A stretch of 64,000 nt of DNA from Gammaproteobacteria bacterium (GTDB lineage Bacteria > Pseudomonadota > Gammaproteobacteria > Pseudomonadales > UBA5518), in assembly GCA_016705365.1 (NCBI GenBank), contig JADIYI010000008.1, positions 1,364,001-1,428,000 on the forward strand, in the 5' to 3' direction. The notes below the pieces were generated by a model, which did no database searches, was not told the DNA's origin, and was given only the letters and a program-made list of their open reading frames with translations. The translations under genes and the position numbers were made by a program. Positions within the stretch are counted from its first letter, which is position 1; each line of letters opens with the position of its first letter. Of this stretch, positions 36,963 to 45,698 are shown piece by piece.

Positions 36963-39110
36963 ATGTCACGGACTGCCTATTCCCATCTGCTTTCGCCCGG
37001 TCGCATCGGCACCCTCGAATTGCGCAATCGCATCGTCGTGGCCGCGATGGGCGCCAATTTCGGTGAACTGGACGGCGCGAGCAGCGAACTCCTCGTCGCC
37101 TACCACGAGGAGCAGGCGCGTGGCGGCGTCGGGCTGATCGTCTCGGGCGCCTGCGGCGTGATGTACCCGGTGGGGAAGGTACAGCCGTGGCAGATCGCGA
37201 TCTCCGAGGACCGCTTCATTCCGGGGCTGAAAAAAGTCGTCGATGCCGTGCATCGTCACGGGGCAAAGTTTGCGGTGCAGTTGCACATGGGCGGCCTGGT
37301 GGCGGGCGACGACACGCGCGAGGGACGCCCGCAATGGTGCCCGTCCGTGCCTGAACCCATGAAGGGCGATTTCATCGACGGCTTTCTGCTGGATGAGCTG
37401 AAGTCCTTCGCGGGCGCCGGGGTGCCGACCTACAAGGTGCTGGAGCACGAGGACATTCAGGTCGTGGTGAAAGCCTACGCCGCGGGTGCGCGGCGTGCAA
37501 AGCAGGCGGGTTGCGACGCCGTCGAGATCCACGGCGGGCACGGTTACCTGCTGTCGTCGTTCCTCTCGCCAAAAACCAACAAGCGCACTGACGAGTACGG
37601 CGGGAGCGTGGAAAACCGCTCGCGCTTCCTGCTCGAGGTAGTGCGTGCGGTGCGTGCCGAGGTCGGCGCCGATTTTGCGGTGTGGGTCAAGCTCGATTCG
37701 CGCGAGGTGGGCAAGGAAGGCGGCATCACGCTGGAGCACGCAACGGCCACGGCACGGCTGGTGGAGGCGGCGGGTGCGGATGGGATCGCGGTCAGTGCCT
37801 ACCACGATACCGGCCAGGGCAAGCTGCATTCGGGCTCGAATATTCCGCATGAGCCGAATACCAATCTCCCGGCGGCCGCCGCGATCAAGGCGGCAGTCTC
37901 GATATCGGTCATCGCTGCGGGCCGGGTGGAGCCCGAGCACGCCGATGCCGAGATCCGGGCCGGCAAATTCGATTTTCTGGCCATGGGCCGCAAGCTGCTG
38001 GCCGACCCGCAGCTGCCGAACAAGCTCGCGGCGGGCAAGGTGGACGAGGTCCGCCCTTGTATCTATTGCTATACCTGCGTCAGCGCGATCTACACCCGCG
38101 AACGCATGCGCTGTGCGGTGAATACCGAGCTCGGTATCGAATACCTGCGCGTGAATGCGCCCCGGCCCTCGGTGCGCAAACGCGTCGTGGTGGTCGGCGG
38201 CGGGCCTGGCGGCATGGAAGCGGCGCGACGCCTGGCGCGTGACGGACACGAGGTCGTGCTGCTCGAGAAGAGCGAGCGGCTCGGCGGCACGCTGCGTTTT
38301 GCCGCGCTGGCCTATGCCGCGAACGAACGCCTGCTCGACTGGCTGCGCCTGCAGATCGAGACCTCGGATGTCGACCTGCGGCTCAATACGCTGGCGACCC
38401 CCGAGTTGCTGAAATCGCTGCATCCGGACGAGGTGGTGGTGGCGACCGGCGCGCGGCGCAACATGCCGCCGATTCCCGGCAGCGAACTCCCGCACGTGTT
38501 CAGTGGCGACGATATGCGCGGGATGATGCTCGGCGACAGTTCACCGGCCCTGCAGCAGAAGACGTCGCTGCTCACGCGTATAGCGACCAAGGCGGGTGCG
38601 GCAACAGGGCTCACCGCGAATCTCGATTTCGTGCGCAAGGCCACGCACGCCTGGATGCCGCTCGGCAAAAGCGTCGCGATCATCGGCGGCGAACTGGTGG
38701 GGCTGGAACTCGCGGAATTCCTGGTCGAGCGCGGGCGCAGCGTCACGATCATCGACGAGGCGCCGCGCTTCGGCGCCGGCATGACGCTGGTGCGGCGTCT
38801 GCGGCTGCTCGCCGAGTTGCGCGAACACGGGCTCGGCCTGTATCCCGGTTCGAAGGACATCCGCATCGCGACCGGGAAGGTCGCGTTTGTCGACAGCGCG
38901 GGCACTGCGCACAGCGTTGCCGCCGAGCACGTCATCGTGGCCAAGGGTGCGACCGGCGATTCCACGCAGGCCGACGCCTTCCGCGCCGCGGGTCTGCGTG
39001 TTCACGAGGTCGGCGACGGCAGCGGTGTAGGCTATATCGAGGGCGCGATGCGCGGTGCGCTGCGCGCGGTGGATGCAATCAATGCGGGGGAAGCGGTTAC
39101 GGGACCCTGA
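36963..39110 (+). CDS. fadH: 2,4-dienoyl-CoA reductase-type flavoenzyme (OYE plus FAD domains)
   Basis: A 715-aa two-part flavoprotein. Residues about 1-370 are an old-yellow-enzyme TIM barrel binding FMN (EIHGGHGYLLSSFLSPKTNK with RTDEYGGS). Next come iron-sulfur cysteines in CIYCYTCVSAIYTRERMRC. The C-terminal half is a Rossmann FAD/NAD(P)H module (VVVVGGGPGGMEAARRLARD; SVAIIGGELVGLELAEFLVE). This is the FadH architecture. It could reduce an unsaturated intermediate of the ring-opened steroid chain. A -10-like TATACT lies at 36920-36925 in the 131-bp gap before the start. The gene ends the cluster. Confidence 0.82.
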   Translation: MSRTAYSHLLSPGRIGTLELRNRIVVAAMGANFGELDGASSELLVAYHEEQARGGVGLIVSGACGVMYPVGKVQPWQIAISEDRFIPGLKKVVDAVHRHGAKFAVQLHMGGLVAGDDTREGRPQWCPSVPEPMKGDFIDGFLLDELKSFAGAGVPTYKVLEHEDIQVVVKAYAAGARRAKQAGCDAVEIHGGHGYLLSSFLSPKTNKRTDEYGGSVENRSRFLLEVVRAVRAEVGADFAVWVKLDSREVGKEGGITLEHATATARLVEAAGADGIAVSAYHDTGQGKLHSGSNIPHEPNTNLPAAAAIKAAVSISVIAAGRVEPEHADAEIRAGKFDFLAMGRKLLADPQLPNKLAAGKVDEVRPCIYCYTCVSAIYTRERMRCAVNTELGIEYLRVNAPRPSVRKRVVVVGGGPGGMEAARRLARDGHEVVLLEKSERLGGTLRFAALAYAANERLLDWLRLQIETSDVDLRLNTLATPELLKSLHPDEVVVATGARRNMPPIPGSELPHVFSGDDMRGMMLGDSSPALQQKTSLLTRIATKAGAATGLTANLDFVRKATHAWMPLGKSVAIIGGELVGLELAEFLVERGRSVTIIDEAPRFGAGMTLVRRLRLLAELREHGLGLYPGSKDIRIATGKVAFVDSAGTAHSVAAEHVIVAKGATGDSTQADAFRAAGLRVHEVGDGSGVGYIEGAMRGALRAVDAINAGEAVTGP

Positions 39111-39211
39111 GTCGTGTGGTGGTGGAAACGGCTTCTGTGGATACAGCACGTGCTTCGACGCCAAACGTATCGAAAAAGTACGCGTCGTCAGCACGATGGT
39201 CGTTGCGGCGC

Positions 39212-39283
39212 CTATATACCGGCAATTGCCTCATCCACATCCCGGTTGGCTTGGCCGCGGGGGATGACAGGCTTGGCTTTCAC
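39212..39283 (-). pseudogene. ParE toxin remnant (23 codons)
   Basis: A GTG at 39283, overlapping the ParD stop as GTGA, opens VKAKPVIPRGQANRDVDEAI followed by AGI and TAG at 39214-39212. This is the typical ParE N-terminus. The remaining roughly 75 residues of the toxin are missing. The 100 bases up to the fadH stop show no continuation. Confidence 0.7.
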
Positions 39284-39531
39284 GCTTTGGGGCTGGACTT
39301 GGCGCTTTGGCGCATCCGGCTGCGCAGACCTTCAAAGTAGCTGGCAGCGGCTGGTGCGACAGATGCGGAAGATGCACCCGCGAGCAGCAGACCACGCAGT
39401 TGCAGACGATCCTGATCCTTGCGGATCAGTTCGCGCACGTACTCGCTGCTGGTGCCGTAGCCACGCTGGCTGACCTGATCGTCAACGAAGGATTTCAGCG
39501 TTTCGGGCAGGGAAATATTCATGGTGCTCAT
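39280..39531 (-). CDS. parD: ParD-family antitoxin
   Basis: An 83-aa protein that starts at ATG 39531 (MSTMNISLP; ATG 39522 is an alternative). The ribbon-helix-helix DNA-binding part is MNISLPETLKSFVDDQVSQR, followed by GYGTSSEYVRELIRKDQDR, typical of ParD. It normally binds and neutralises ParE and represses its own operon. The neighbouring toxin gene is reduced to 23 codons, so the antitoxin is probably a survivor that may act as an anti-addiction protein or as a repressor. Confidence 0.85.
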   Translation of the reverse strand: MSTMNISLPETLKSFVDDQVSQRGYGTSSEYVRELIRKDQDRLQLRGLLLAGASSASVAPAAASYFEGLRSRMRQSAKSSPKA

Positions 39532-39539
39532 GCCTGCAA

Positions 39540-39858
39540 GATAGGCGGTTTGGCAAAAACTGACAATATGCACTTCCCGCCCCATCTGCCGTTCGAAGGG
39601 AGGTGAGTATTCCCTGGTCGGCGGTGGCAGCGAGATCGCCCGGCGCGAAAAGCTACATCACTCGACGGTCAACTCGATATGGCTGCTGGCGGTTTCCGCG
39701 TCTTAGACGACGGAGCCGTGGACTAAAACGCACGTGATGTCTCCGGCGAGCGGTGCGAGCGCTTAGTGGATGAGTGCCACCATGGCGACGGTCTTGCGTA
39801 CCAGCGCGCACAGTTCCTCGACGATTTGAGGTGCGCCGAGCAGGGGGCCATCCACGAA
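39540..39858 (-). pseudogene. Degenerate nucleotidyltransferase-domain protein
   Basis: One frame reads PQIVEELCALVRKTVAMVAL, then a stop, ALAPLAGDITCVLVHGSVV, a stop, and DAETASSHIELTVE. This is the pattern (P)IFEELRxLVLKTVG..ALAPLA..I..AFVYGSVAkG..ts.SDIDL of MNT-type regulators with a nucleotidyltransferase domain. The catalytic GS and DxD are broken. A later piece in another frame, FERQMGREVHIVSF (39600-39559), resembles the REINPTVY region that follows. At least two stops and one frameshift make it nonfunctional. Confidence 0.6.
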
Positions 39859-39880
39859 GCGTTTGACGCGGCGTGGGGTA

Positions 39881-41284
39881 TCAGAGGACACCTGCGTCTG
39901 CAAACTCAATCATCAGAGCAATTGCGCGGCCACAGTTATCGACGAGGGCGCGAAAATGCGACCTCAGATCGCCGTGCTGCGCGATCAGTGCCTCGCGGAT
40001 CGCCTTGGCGTCCGATCCGCCTGCGTGGCCCTTCATCTTGGTGCGCAAGTCGTGCAGCGATTTCAGTGGGGCCACGACAGCAGTTGCCTCCTCCTCGTTT
40101 ACCTGTGCATGCATAAGGACCTCGCCGATCAGTTTCAGGCTGCCCCATTGCGGCTCGATGGTGATACCGGCTGCTTCGGCTTTCGACTTGAAATAGCTTC
40201 TGCTCAACCCCTCGACGACCAACTGGTCGAGGGCCATCAGTTCATTTGCCCACTCTTCCTGGCTGGCCGTAACTGGGTAGTGCACGCGACCTGGCAGCTT
40301 TGGATTCTTCAGGCTCCACCACGCTATTCCTGCACCGTTCAACACTTCGAGGCGTCTTTTCAGGCTTGCCAGCGGGTCCGGGGAGGTGTCCCACTGTGCC
40401 AGGAAGTCGGATTTGTAAGCGCGCGCTGAGATCCCCGCCTTGGGCGCCTCGTTGAACGACTTCCAGTAGAGTTGTTCAGCATATGGCAGAAGGCTGAGAT
40501 CGCAGAGGTAGGCGTGCGCCTGGCCTGCCTCGTTGATGTCGTAGCTCTTCAGGAACCACGCCCCACGGCAATGAATGGATCGTCCTTCGATCTGGTACTT
40601 GTCCGGGTCTGCTTTGTACTTCAGCAATATTTCCGGCCGGAAAAACGCGGGGCTGGTTTGAAATGGCAGATCGGATTCGACGAAGTAGTTGCCGAGATGA
40701 ACGGGATCGCATGAGCACTCGTGCACCACAGCGTGCTTCCAGTCGTGGGCTATGAAGGTGGCGTACTGTTTTGGTTCGGGGGATTCCCACATCAGGCGTC
40801 GCCGTAGCCGATGGTTGATGACAGGCGCGGTCACCTGAAACCCGCGCAGATAGCTTTCACGGCCCGCGTTGGCGCGACCACGGTAATAGAGGTTTTCTTC
40901 GACTAGGCTGACATGTTCCTCGGGGCCATCGCCCCAGCTGGTAAAATTTCCAGGGTCGAACCGTGTGGAATCGAACAGCAAGACGTACGACGATTCGAAC
41001 ATCAAGAGCAGCACATCGAGGTCTTCGCGCTTGATCGTGACCACGAGGCCATCCTGCAGTTTATGGATACGCACAACCTCTTCGACGTCACCGTTTTCAT
41101 CCAGCCGGCAGTAGGCGCTGCGTTCAGGCACGAGATGCAGCCCCAACAAGTGCGCTACCTTTTGCGAGAGTTCGACGTAGGTGTGGTTGTCCCGGTGGCC
41201 GTCGAACTCACGGATGAACAGCAATTGTTCACCAAGCTCAAGCGTCCTCGATCCGCAACTGCTCAAGGGCGGTTCGATCCACAT
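39881..41284 (-). CDS. Unknown 467-aa protein at the end of the restriction operon
   Basis: No family is recognised. The protein is soluble, with no signal peptide or membrane segment. Distinct blocks are QLLFIREFDGHRDNHTYVEL, KREDLDVLLLMFESSYVLLF, FIAHDWKHAVVHECSCDP, HLGNYFVESDLPFQTSPAFF, SIHCRGAWFLKSYDINEAGQ and a C-terminal helical part. The first 15 residues (MWIEPPLSSCG) lie in the seam with the truncated metallopeptidase gene, which it overlaps by 22 bases, so the natural N-terminus may have been lost. Co-orientation with hsdR suggests a defence role, but that is inference. Confidence 0.6.
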   Translation of the reverse strand: MWIEPPLSSCGSRTLELGEQLLFIREFDGHRDNHTYVELSQKVAHLLGLHLVPERSAYCRLDENGDVEEVVRIHKLQDGLVVTIKREDLDVLLLMFESSYVLLFDSTRFDPGNFTSWGDGPEEHVSLVEENLYYRGRANAGRESYLRGFQVTAPVINHRLRRRLMWESPEPKQYATFIAHDWKHAVVHECSCDPVHLGNYFVESDLPFQTSPAFFRPEILLKYKADPDKYQIEGRSIHCRGAWFLKSYDINEAGQAHAYLCDLSLLPYAEQLYWKSFNEAPKAGISARAYKSDFLAQWDTSPDPLASLKRRLEVLNGAGIAWWSLKNPKLPGRVHYPVTASQEEWANELMALDQLVVEGLSRSYFKSKAEAAGITIEPQWGSLKLIGEVLMHAQVNEEEATAVVAPLKSLHDLRTKMKGHAGGSDAKAIREALIAQHGDLRSHFRALVDNCGRAIALMIEFADAGVL

Positions 41285-41562
41285 CTGCCGTTCCGATAGA
41301 GGTGCGATTCGCCGTTGAGATACTGCCGCGCCGGAGTGCGCGGGCGATAACGATCGAACTCGGCCAGTTGCCGGCTGATCCAGCCAACGCGTTTCCGCAC
41401 CCGCTCGGCGATCAATGCCTGCGGGCAGCCCAGCGGTGCGCGCACCAGCACGCGACTGTCGGGGTGCACCTCGATGACCAGCGTCTGGCGCGAGGCCAAA
41501 AAGCGCACTTCGTAGCGAATCGTATCAGGGCCGTAGGTGAGAATGCCGACCATGGTCTTCAT
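41263..41562 (-). CDS. Truncated YgjP-like metallopeptidase of the R-M operon
   Basis: A 99-aa product starting at ATG 41562 inside the hsdR stop (ATGA). Type I R-M operons often end with an M48/YgjP protein of about 230 aa. Residues 1-85 match its start (TIRYEVRFLASRQTLVIEVH, RVGWISRQLAEFDRYRPRTP, QYLNGESHLY). After GESHLY the sequence becomes RNGRCGSNRP and stops, so the zinc-site half (HELCH) is missing. It is probably inactive, and is a fusion seam with the unknown gene downstream. Confidence 0.7.
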   Translation of the reverse strand: MKTMVGILTYGPDTIRYEVRFLASRQTLVIEVHPDSRVLVRAPLGCPQALIAERVRKRVGWISRQLAEFDRYRPRTPARQYLNGESHLYRNGRCGSNRP

Positions 41563-44500
41563 CCCGCCATCCGGTGATGGGCGAGCTGCAATGCTTTCTC
41601 GATAATCTTGTCCATTTCGTCGGTGGAAAGCGGGATCCCGCGCGCGCCCTTCAGCTCGTCATAGAGGTAGTCGTCGATCTCGTTCATGGTCCGGCGCTGG
41701 GCATCGAGATCATCCCAGTAGCCCACCTTGCGGTTGCGCCGGAAGATGTCCCACACCGCCATGGCCGCCTGGATGGCGATCGTCTGCGCCTGTTCGGCGT
41801 CGTTCAGGTGGTTCGCCAAAATGGGGCGCAGCAGGCCATAGACGGCGGCCGCGTCGGCGTCACCGTTTAGCGCGGGCGGCAGGTCGTCGCCCTTGCGGGA
41901 GACGACGGCATCCTTGATCGCGGTGACGCGCTGAAGGTATTCCAGATCGGACAGGCGCCTGGCGCGGTAATCATCGATGGCCTGCTGGATAAGCCTGGAG
42001 AACTTCTCGTAAAAGGCCGGGTCCTGCTCCAGTCGTTCGCTGATGGCACGCTTGGTGGCGTGGGCTATCGTGTCGGCTTTGGCGCCGAGGCTTTTTCCAC
42101 TACCTGCGCCTAGCTCCTCCACCACCCTTTGGAATGCGGCCTCGTCGAAAATGTTCACTGGCGCGTTGATCTGCACCACCTCAGAGGCCGAGATGTGTGT
42201 GTCCAGCAGCTTCTGGATGCGCGGCTCGAAATCGCGATAATCCACCGACTCGGCGTAGCGCAGCTTCACCGCCGCCTTGAGATTGACGAAGCGCTTCAGG
42301 TCGTTCTTGTAGGCGCGCAGCTTCTGCTCGGGTGTCTCGGTGATGAAACGTTCGCTGGAGAGCGCGATCGCCAGTGTCTTGGCGTAGGCCGACAGCCGCT
42401 CGTAGAAATCGGCGCGCAGCTTCTCGTCAGCCAGCAGCTGTTCGAAGGCTTCCTCGTCCTGGCGGTTCTTCACTGCCTTGAACAGGTCCCATAATTCGGC
42501 ATGGCGCTGCGCCAGCGCCCTGGTTTCTTCATGGATCGAGGTCAGCGCACCTTCGAGATCCGCCGCCTCGAATCCTTCCAAAGCGCTGTAGGTGGTCAGC
42601 GCCTGGTCCAGTTCGCCCAGCACGCCCACGTAGTCGATGACGTAGCCAAAGTCCTTGGCCTTGCTGCCGGATTCGTCCTCGTACAGGCGATTGACCCGGG
42701 CAATGGCCTGCAGCAAGGAATGGTCCTTGAGCCGGCGGGCCAGATAGAGCACCGTGTTGCGCGGTGCATCGAAGCCGGTCAGCAGCTTGTCCACCACGAT
42801 CAGGATTTCCGGCTCGTCACCGAACTTGAAGGCGTTGACGATCTGCTTGTTATAGTCCTCCTCCGAGCCGTAGCGCTTCATCATGCGCTGCCAGAAGGCC
42901 ACTACCGCATCGGCGGATTCCTCGGCGTCGATTTCGTCGAAGCCTTCGCGCTCGTCGGGTGGCGAGATGATCACCTCGCTGGTGACCGCGCCCAGCTCAT
43001 CCAGGAATGCCTTGTAGCGCAGCGCGGCCGCCTTGTTGGGCGCAACCAGCTGCGCCTTGAAGCCGGTACCCTGCCAGTTCTGGCGGTAATGCTCGCTGAT
43101 ATCGAAGGCGCGCATGTAAATCACCTGCTCGGCCTTGTTGAGCATTTCCGCGCGGGCGTACTTCTTTTTGAGATCCGCCTTCTGCTGGTCTGTCAGCCCC
43201 TGGGTGTGACGCTCGAACCAGATGTCGATGGCGGCCTGGTTCTGCTCCAGTTCCACCATGCGGCCTTCGTAGAGCAGCGGCACGATGGCGCCGTCGGCTA
43301 CCGCCTGGTCGATGGCATAGGTGTGGATCACGCCGCCGAACCTGGCCACATCGCTCTTCTCGCGCGTCAACAGCGGCGTGCCGGTGAAGCCGATGTAGCA
43401 GGCATTGGGAAACATCTGACGCATGCGCGCCGAGTAGCCGCCGAGCTGGGTGCGCTGGGTTTCGTCCACGAGCACGAAGATATCGGGCGAGGCATCGCTG
43501 AATTTCTTGTAGGCCAGCGCCTTGTCGAACTTGTGCACCAGGGTGGTGACGATGTGCGACTTTCCATCGGCCACGAGATCCACGAGATGACGGCCGCTCT
43601 CGGCCCGGTCGGGCGAGAGGCCGCAGGCGGCAAAGGTGTTGCCGAGCTGCTTGTCCAGGTCCACGCGGTCGGTCACCAGCACGATGCGCGGATTGCGGAT
43701 GGCTGGCTCCAGCGCCAACGCGCGGGCCAGCATCACCATGGTCAGCGATTTGCCCGAGCCCTGGGTATGCCAGACGATGCCGCCCCGGCGCTTGCCACTG
43801 TCGTCCGTCTGTTTGACTCGCGCGAGCACCTCGCGGATGGCGAACACCTGCTGGTAGCGCGCGATCTTGCGCACACCGCCGTCGAACACGGTGAAGGCCC
43901 AGGCCATCTCCAGCAGGCGCTCGGGGCGGCACAGCGCGTAGAGCGCGCGATCCTGTGCGGTCACCTGGCGGGCGACCAGGTAGGGCGCGATCTCCTCGCG
44001 CACGCCCAGTTCCGCAAATGCCAGATCGAACAGCGAGGCCTTGACCGATTCCGGCAGCGGACGGTCCAAGAGCGGCGAAATCGCGACGTTCGCGATGTCT
44101 TCTTTCCACTTCGACCAGAACTTGGCCGGGGTGCCAGTGGTGGCGTAGCGGGCCTCGTTCTTGTTCATCGCCAGCACGGTCTGCACATAGGTGAACAGGC
44201 GCGGGATGTACTCGTCGCGCTGGTTGCGGATGGTCTGCGAGATGGCCTGTGCCACCTCGACCTTGGGCGACTTGCATTCGATCACCGCGAAGGGAATGCC
44301 GTTGACGAACAGCACGATGTCGGGCCGACAGGTCTCGACGCTGCGGGTGCGCTCCACCGCGAACTCGGCAGCCACGTGATAGACGTTGTTGTCCGGGTCG
44401 CGCCAATCCACGTAGTTCAGGGTGAAGCTCTTCAGGTCGCCCTCGATGGACTGTTCCAGCGCCACGCCCAATGTCAGCAAGTCGTAGACCGCCTCGTTGG

Positions 44501-44774
44501 TCTTGAGCAGGCCGTCGTACTTGACGTGCTTCAGCCGCTGGATGGCGCTCTGGATGTTCTCCTCGCTGAAGAGGTAGCTGCCGCCCTTGTGCAGGATGCG
44601 GTTCAGCTTCTTTAGCTGCTCGCGCAGGATTTCTTCCAGCAGGACGTTGGCGGCCCTGCCGCCCCGCGCAGCCAACGCCTCGGCGGGTGTCAGATACTGG
44701 AAGCCCAGATTGACCAGCACCTGCAGGGCAGGAATCTGGGAGAGGTGTTTTTCGTCGAAGCGGAAGCTGTCCAT
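41559..44774 (-). CDS. hsdR: Type I restriction endonuclease subunit R
   Basis: A 1071-aa motor and nuclease subunit. The nuclease motif of the D...ExK type is at residues 152-168 (PDIVLFVNGIPFAVIECK). Walker A is at 336-343 (HTQGSGKS), the DEAD-like box is in FVLVDETQRTQLGG, and helicase motifs GFTGTPLL and VDKLLTGFDAP follow. With HsdM and HsdS it forms the translocating complex that cuts DNA lacking the methyl mark. No frame break is seen, so it may be functional. The start ATG 44774 lies 3 bases from the stop of the RhuM-like gene. Confidence 0.95.
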   Translation of the reverse strand: MDSFRFDEKHLSQIPALQVLVNLGFQYLTPAEALAARGGRAANVLLEEILREQLKKLNRILHKGGSYLFSEENIQSAIQRLKHVKYDGLLKTNEAVYDLLTLGVALEQSIEGDLKSFTLNYVDWRDPDNNVYHVAAEFAVERTRSVETCRPDIVLFVNGIPFAVIECKSPKVEVAQAISQTIRNQRDEYIPRLFTYVQTVLAMNKNEARYATTGTPAKFWSKWKEDIANVAISPLLDRPLPESVKASLFDLAFAELGVREEIAPYLVARQVTAQDRALYALCRPERLLEMAWAFTVFDGGVRKIARYQQVFAIREVLARVKQTDDSGKRRGGIVWHTQGSGKSLTMVMLARALALEPAIRNPRIVLVTDRVDLDKQLGNTFAACGLSPDRAESGRHLVDLVADGKSHIVTTLVHKFDKALAYKKFSDASPDIFVLVDETQRTQLGGYSARMRQMFPNACYIGFTGTPLLTREKSDVARFGGVIHTYAIDQAVADGAIVPLLYEGRMVELEQNQAAIDIWFERHTQGLTDQQKADLKKKYARAEMLNKAEQVIYMRAFDISEHYRQNWQGTGFKAQLVAPNKAAALRYKAFLDELGAVTSEVIISPPDEREGFDEIDAEESADAVVAFWQRMMKRYGSEEDYNKQIVNAFKFGDEPEILIVVDKLLTGFDAPRNTVLYLARRLKDHSLLQAIARVNRLYEDESGSKAKDFGYVIDYVGVLGELDQALTTYSALEGFEAADLEGALTSIHEETRALAQRHAELWDLFKAVKNRQDEEAFEQLLADEKLRADFYERLSAYAKTLAIALSSERFITETPEQKLRAYKNDLKRFVNLKAAVKLRYAESVDYRDFEPRIQKLLDTHISASEVVQINAPVNIFDEAAFQRVVEELGAGSGKSLGAKADTIAHATKRAISERLEQDPAFYEKFSRLIQQAIDDYRARRLSDLEYLQRVTAIKDAVVSRKGDDLPPALNGDADAAAVYGLLRPILANHLNDAEQAQTIAIQAAMAVWDIFRRNRKVGYWDDLDAQRRTMNEIDDYLYDELKGARGIPLSTDEMDKIIEKALQLAHHRMAG

Positions 44775-44777
44775 GAC

Positions 44778-45698
44778 TCAAATCCCCAGCATGCCGCCAA
44801 CGGGCGGCAGTAGGCGATTGATCGTGGCTTCCGCCTGAATGGAATTACCAGAACGTTCTTGGGACTGCGCAAGCGATGCGAGCTGTTTCAGGCGGCTTAC
44901 TGCATCCTGCTTCCATTGCGGTGCTGACCAGTCGGCCATTAAGGAGTTAGCGGCCTGAATGAAGTAGTCTGCCAATTGACGAGAGGCAAGCAACCCAAAA
45001 AAGCCATATCCCTGGCCAGCAATATGTTGTTCCAGTGCATAGGACTCGAATGGGTACTTCGCCGTGGCGTTCCAGTATTTCATGGCTCGGATCAGCGGCT
45101 TGATGAGATTGCCGTTGGCCTGATTCGCGCTGCTCAGTGTCTGGTTGAAACCGTTCGGGTCGGTATCCTGCCAACTCTGATAACCGGAGCCTTTGCCTGG
45201 GATCTGCAGGTCGCTGAACCAGTTCCGCACGGCGGGCACCAGCTCGAAGCGAATATGGTTGAGTTCCAGCACTACAGTTGGGTGCGATTGCGCCACTTCG
45301 GAGCGGGCGTACTTGATCTCTGTAAAACGACGCAGACGGTCCAGGTAGCTTTGCGGCTGCAACCCGCTGTCCGAAAAGATGGTGGCCCACTGACGGAACT
45401 GGGTGCCGCGCGGGGAGCGCACCCGGTAGCCGACGGCCAGGATCATGTCGAGGCTGTAAGCCTTTGTTTTGTAGCTCTTCCCGTCACTGGCAGTTGTCAA
45501 GTATTCCTTGACGACTGCCGCTGACAGCTCACCCTCGGCCAGGATGTTCTTGATGTGCAGGCTGATGTTCTGCTTTGAGGTATCAAACAGGGTTGCCATT
45601 TCCAGCTGGGTCAGCCAGACGCTGCCGCCCTCGGCACGCAGCTGAATGACGGCGCTGCCATCCTCTGCGGTGTAGAGGATCAGTTCGCCGCCGCTCAC
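44778..45698 (-). CDS. RhuM-like N-terminus fused to the C-terminal half of a nucleotidyltransferase
   Basis: A 306-aa chimera. Residues 1-105 are the RhuM family N-terminus (SVWLTQLEMATLFDTSKQNI; KTKAYSLDMILAVGYRVRSP; RGTQFRQWA), common in R-M operons. At about residue 106 the sequence jumps to TIFSDSGLQPQSYLDRLRRF and then VVLELNHIRFELVPAVRNW, DPNGFNQTLSSANQANGNLI and KPLIRAMKYWNATAKYPFES. These belong to SMODS/CD-NTase-type nucleotidyltransferases after their GS...DxD catalytic part. The catalytic N-terminus is gone, so transferase activity is not expected. The joint (about 45380-45390) is in frame. Confidence 0.75.
   Translation of the reverse strand: MSGGELILYTAEDGSAVIQLRAEGGSVWLTQLEMATLFDTSKQNISLHIKNILAEGELSAAVVKEYLTTASDGKSYKTKAYSLDMILAVGYRVRSPRGTQFRQWATIFSDSGLQPQSYLDRLRRFTEIKYARSEVAQSHPTVVLELNHIRFELVPAVRNWFSDLQIPGKGSGYQSWQDTDPNGFNQTLSSANQANGNLIKPLIRAMKYWNATAKYPFESYALEQHIAGQGYGFFGLLASRQLADYFIQAANSLMADWSAPQWKQDAVSRLKQLASLAQSQERSGNSIQAEATINRLLPPVGGMLGI

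Noticed and set aside
42501..44615. 704-codon open frame opposite hsdR
   Set aside because: hsdR has all nuclease and helicase motifs; the opposite frame is a shadow.
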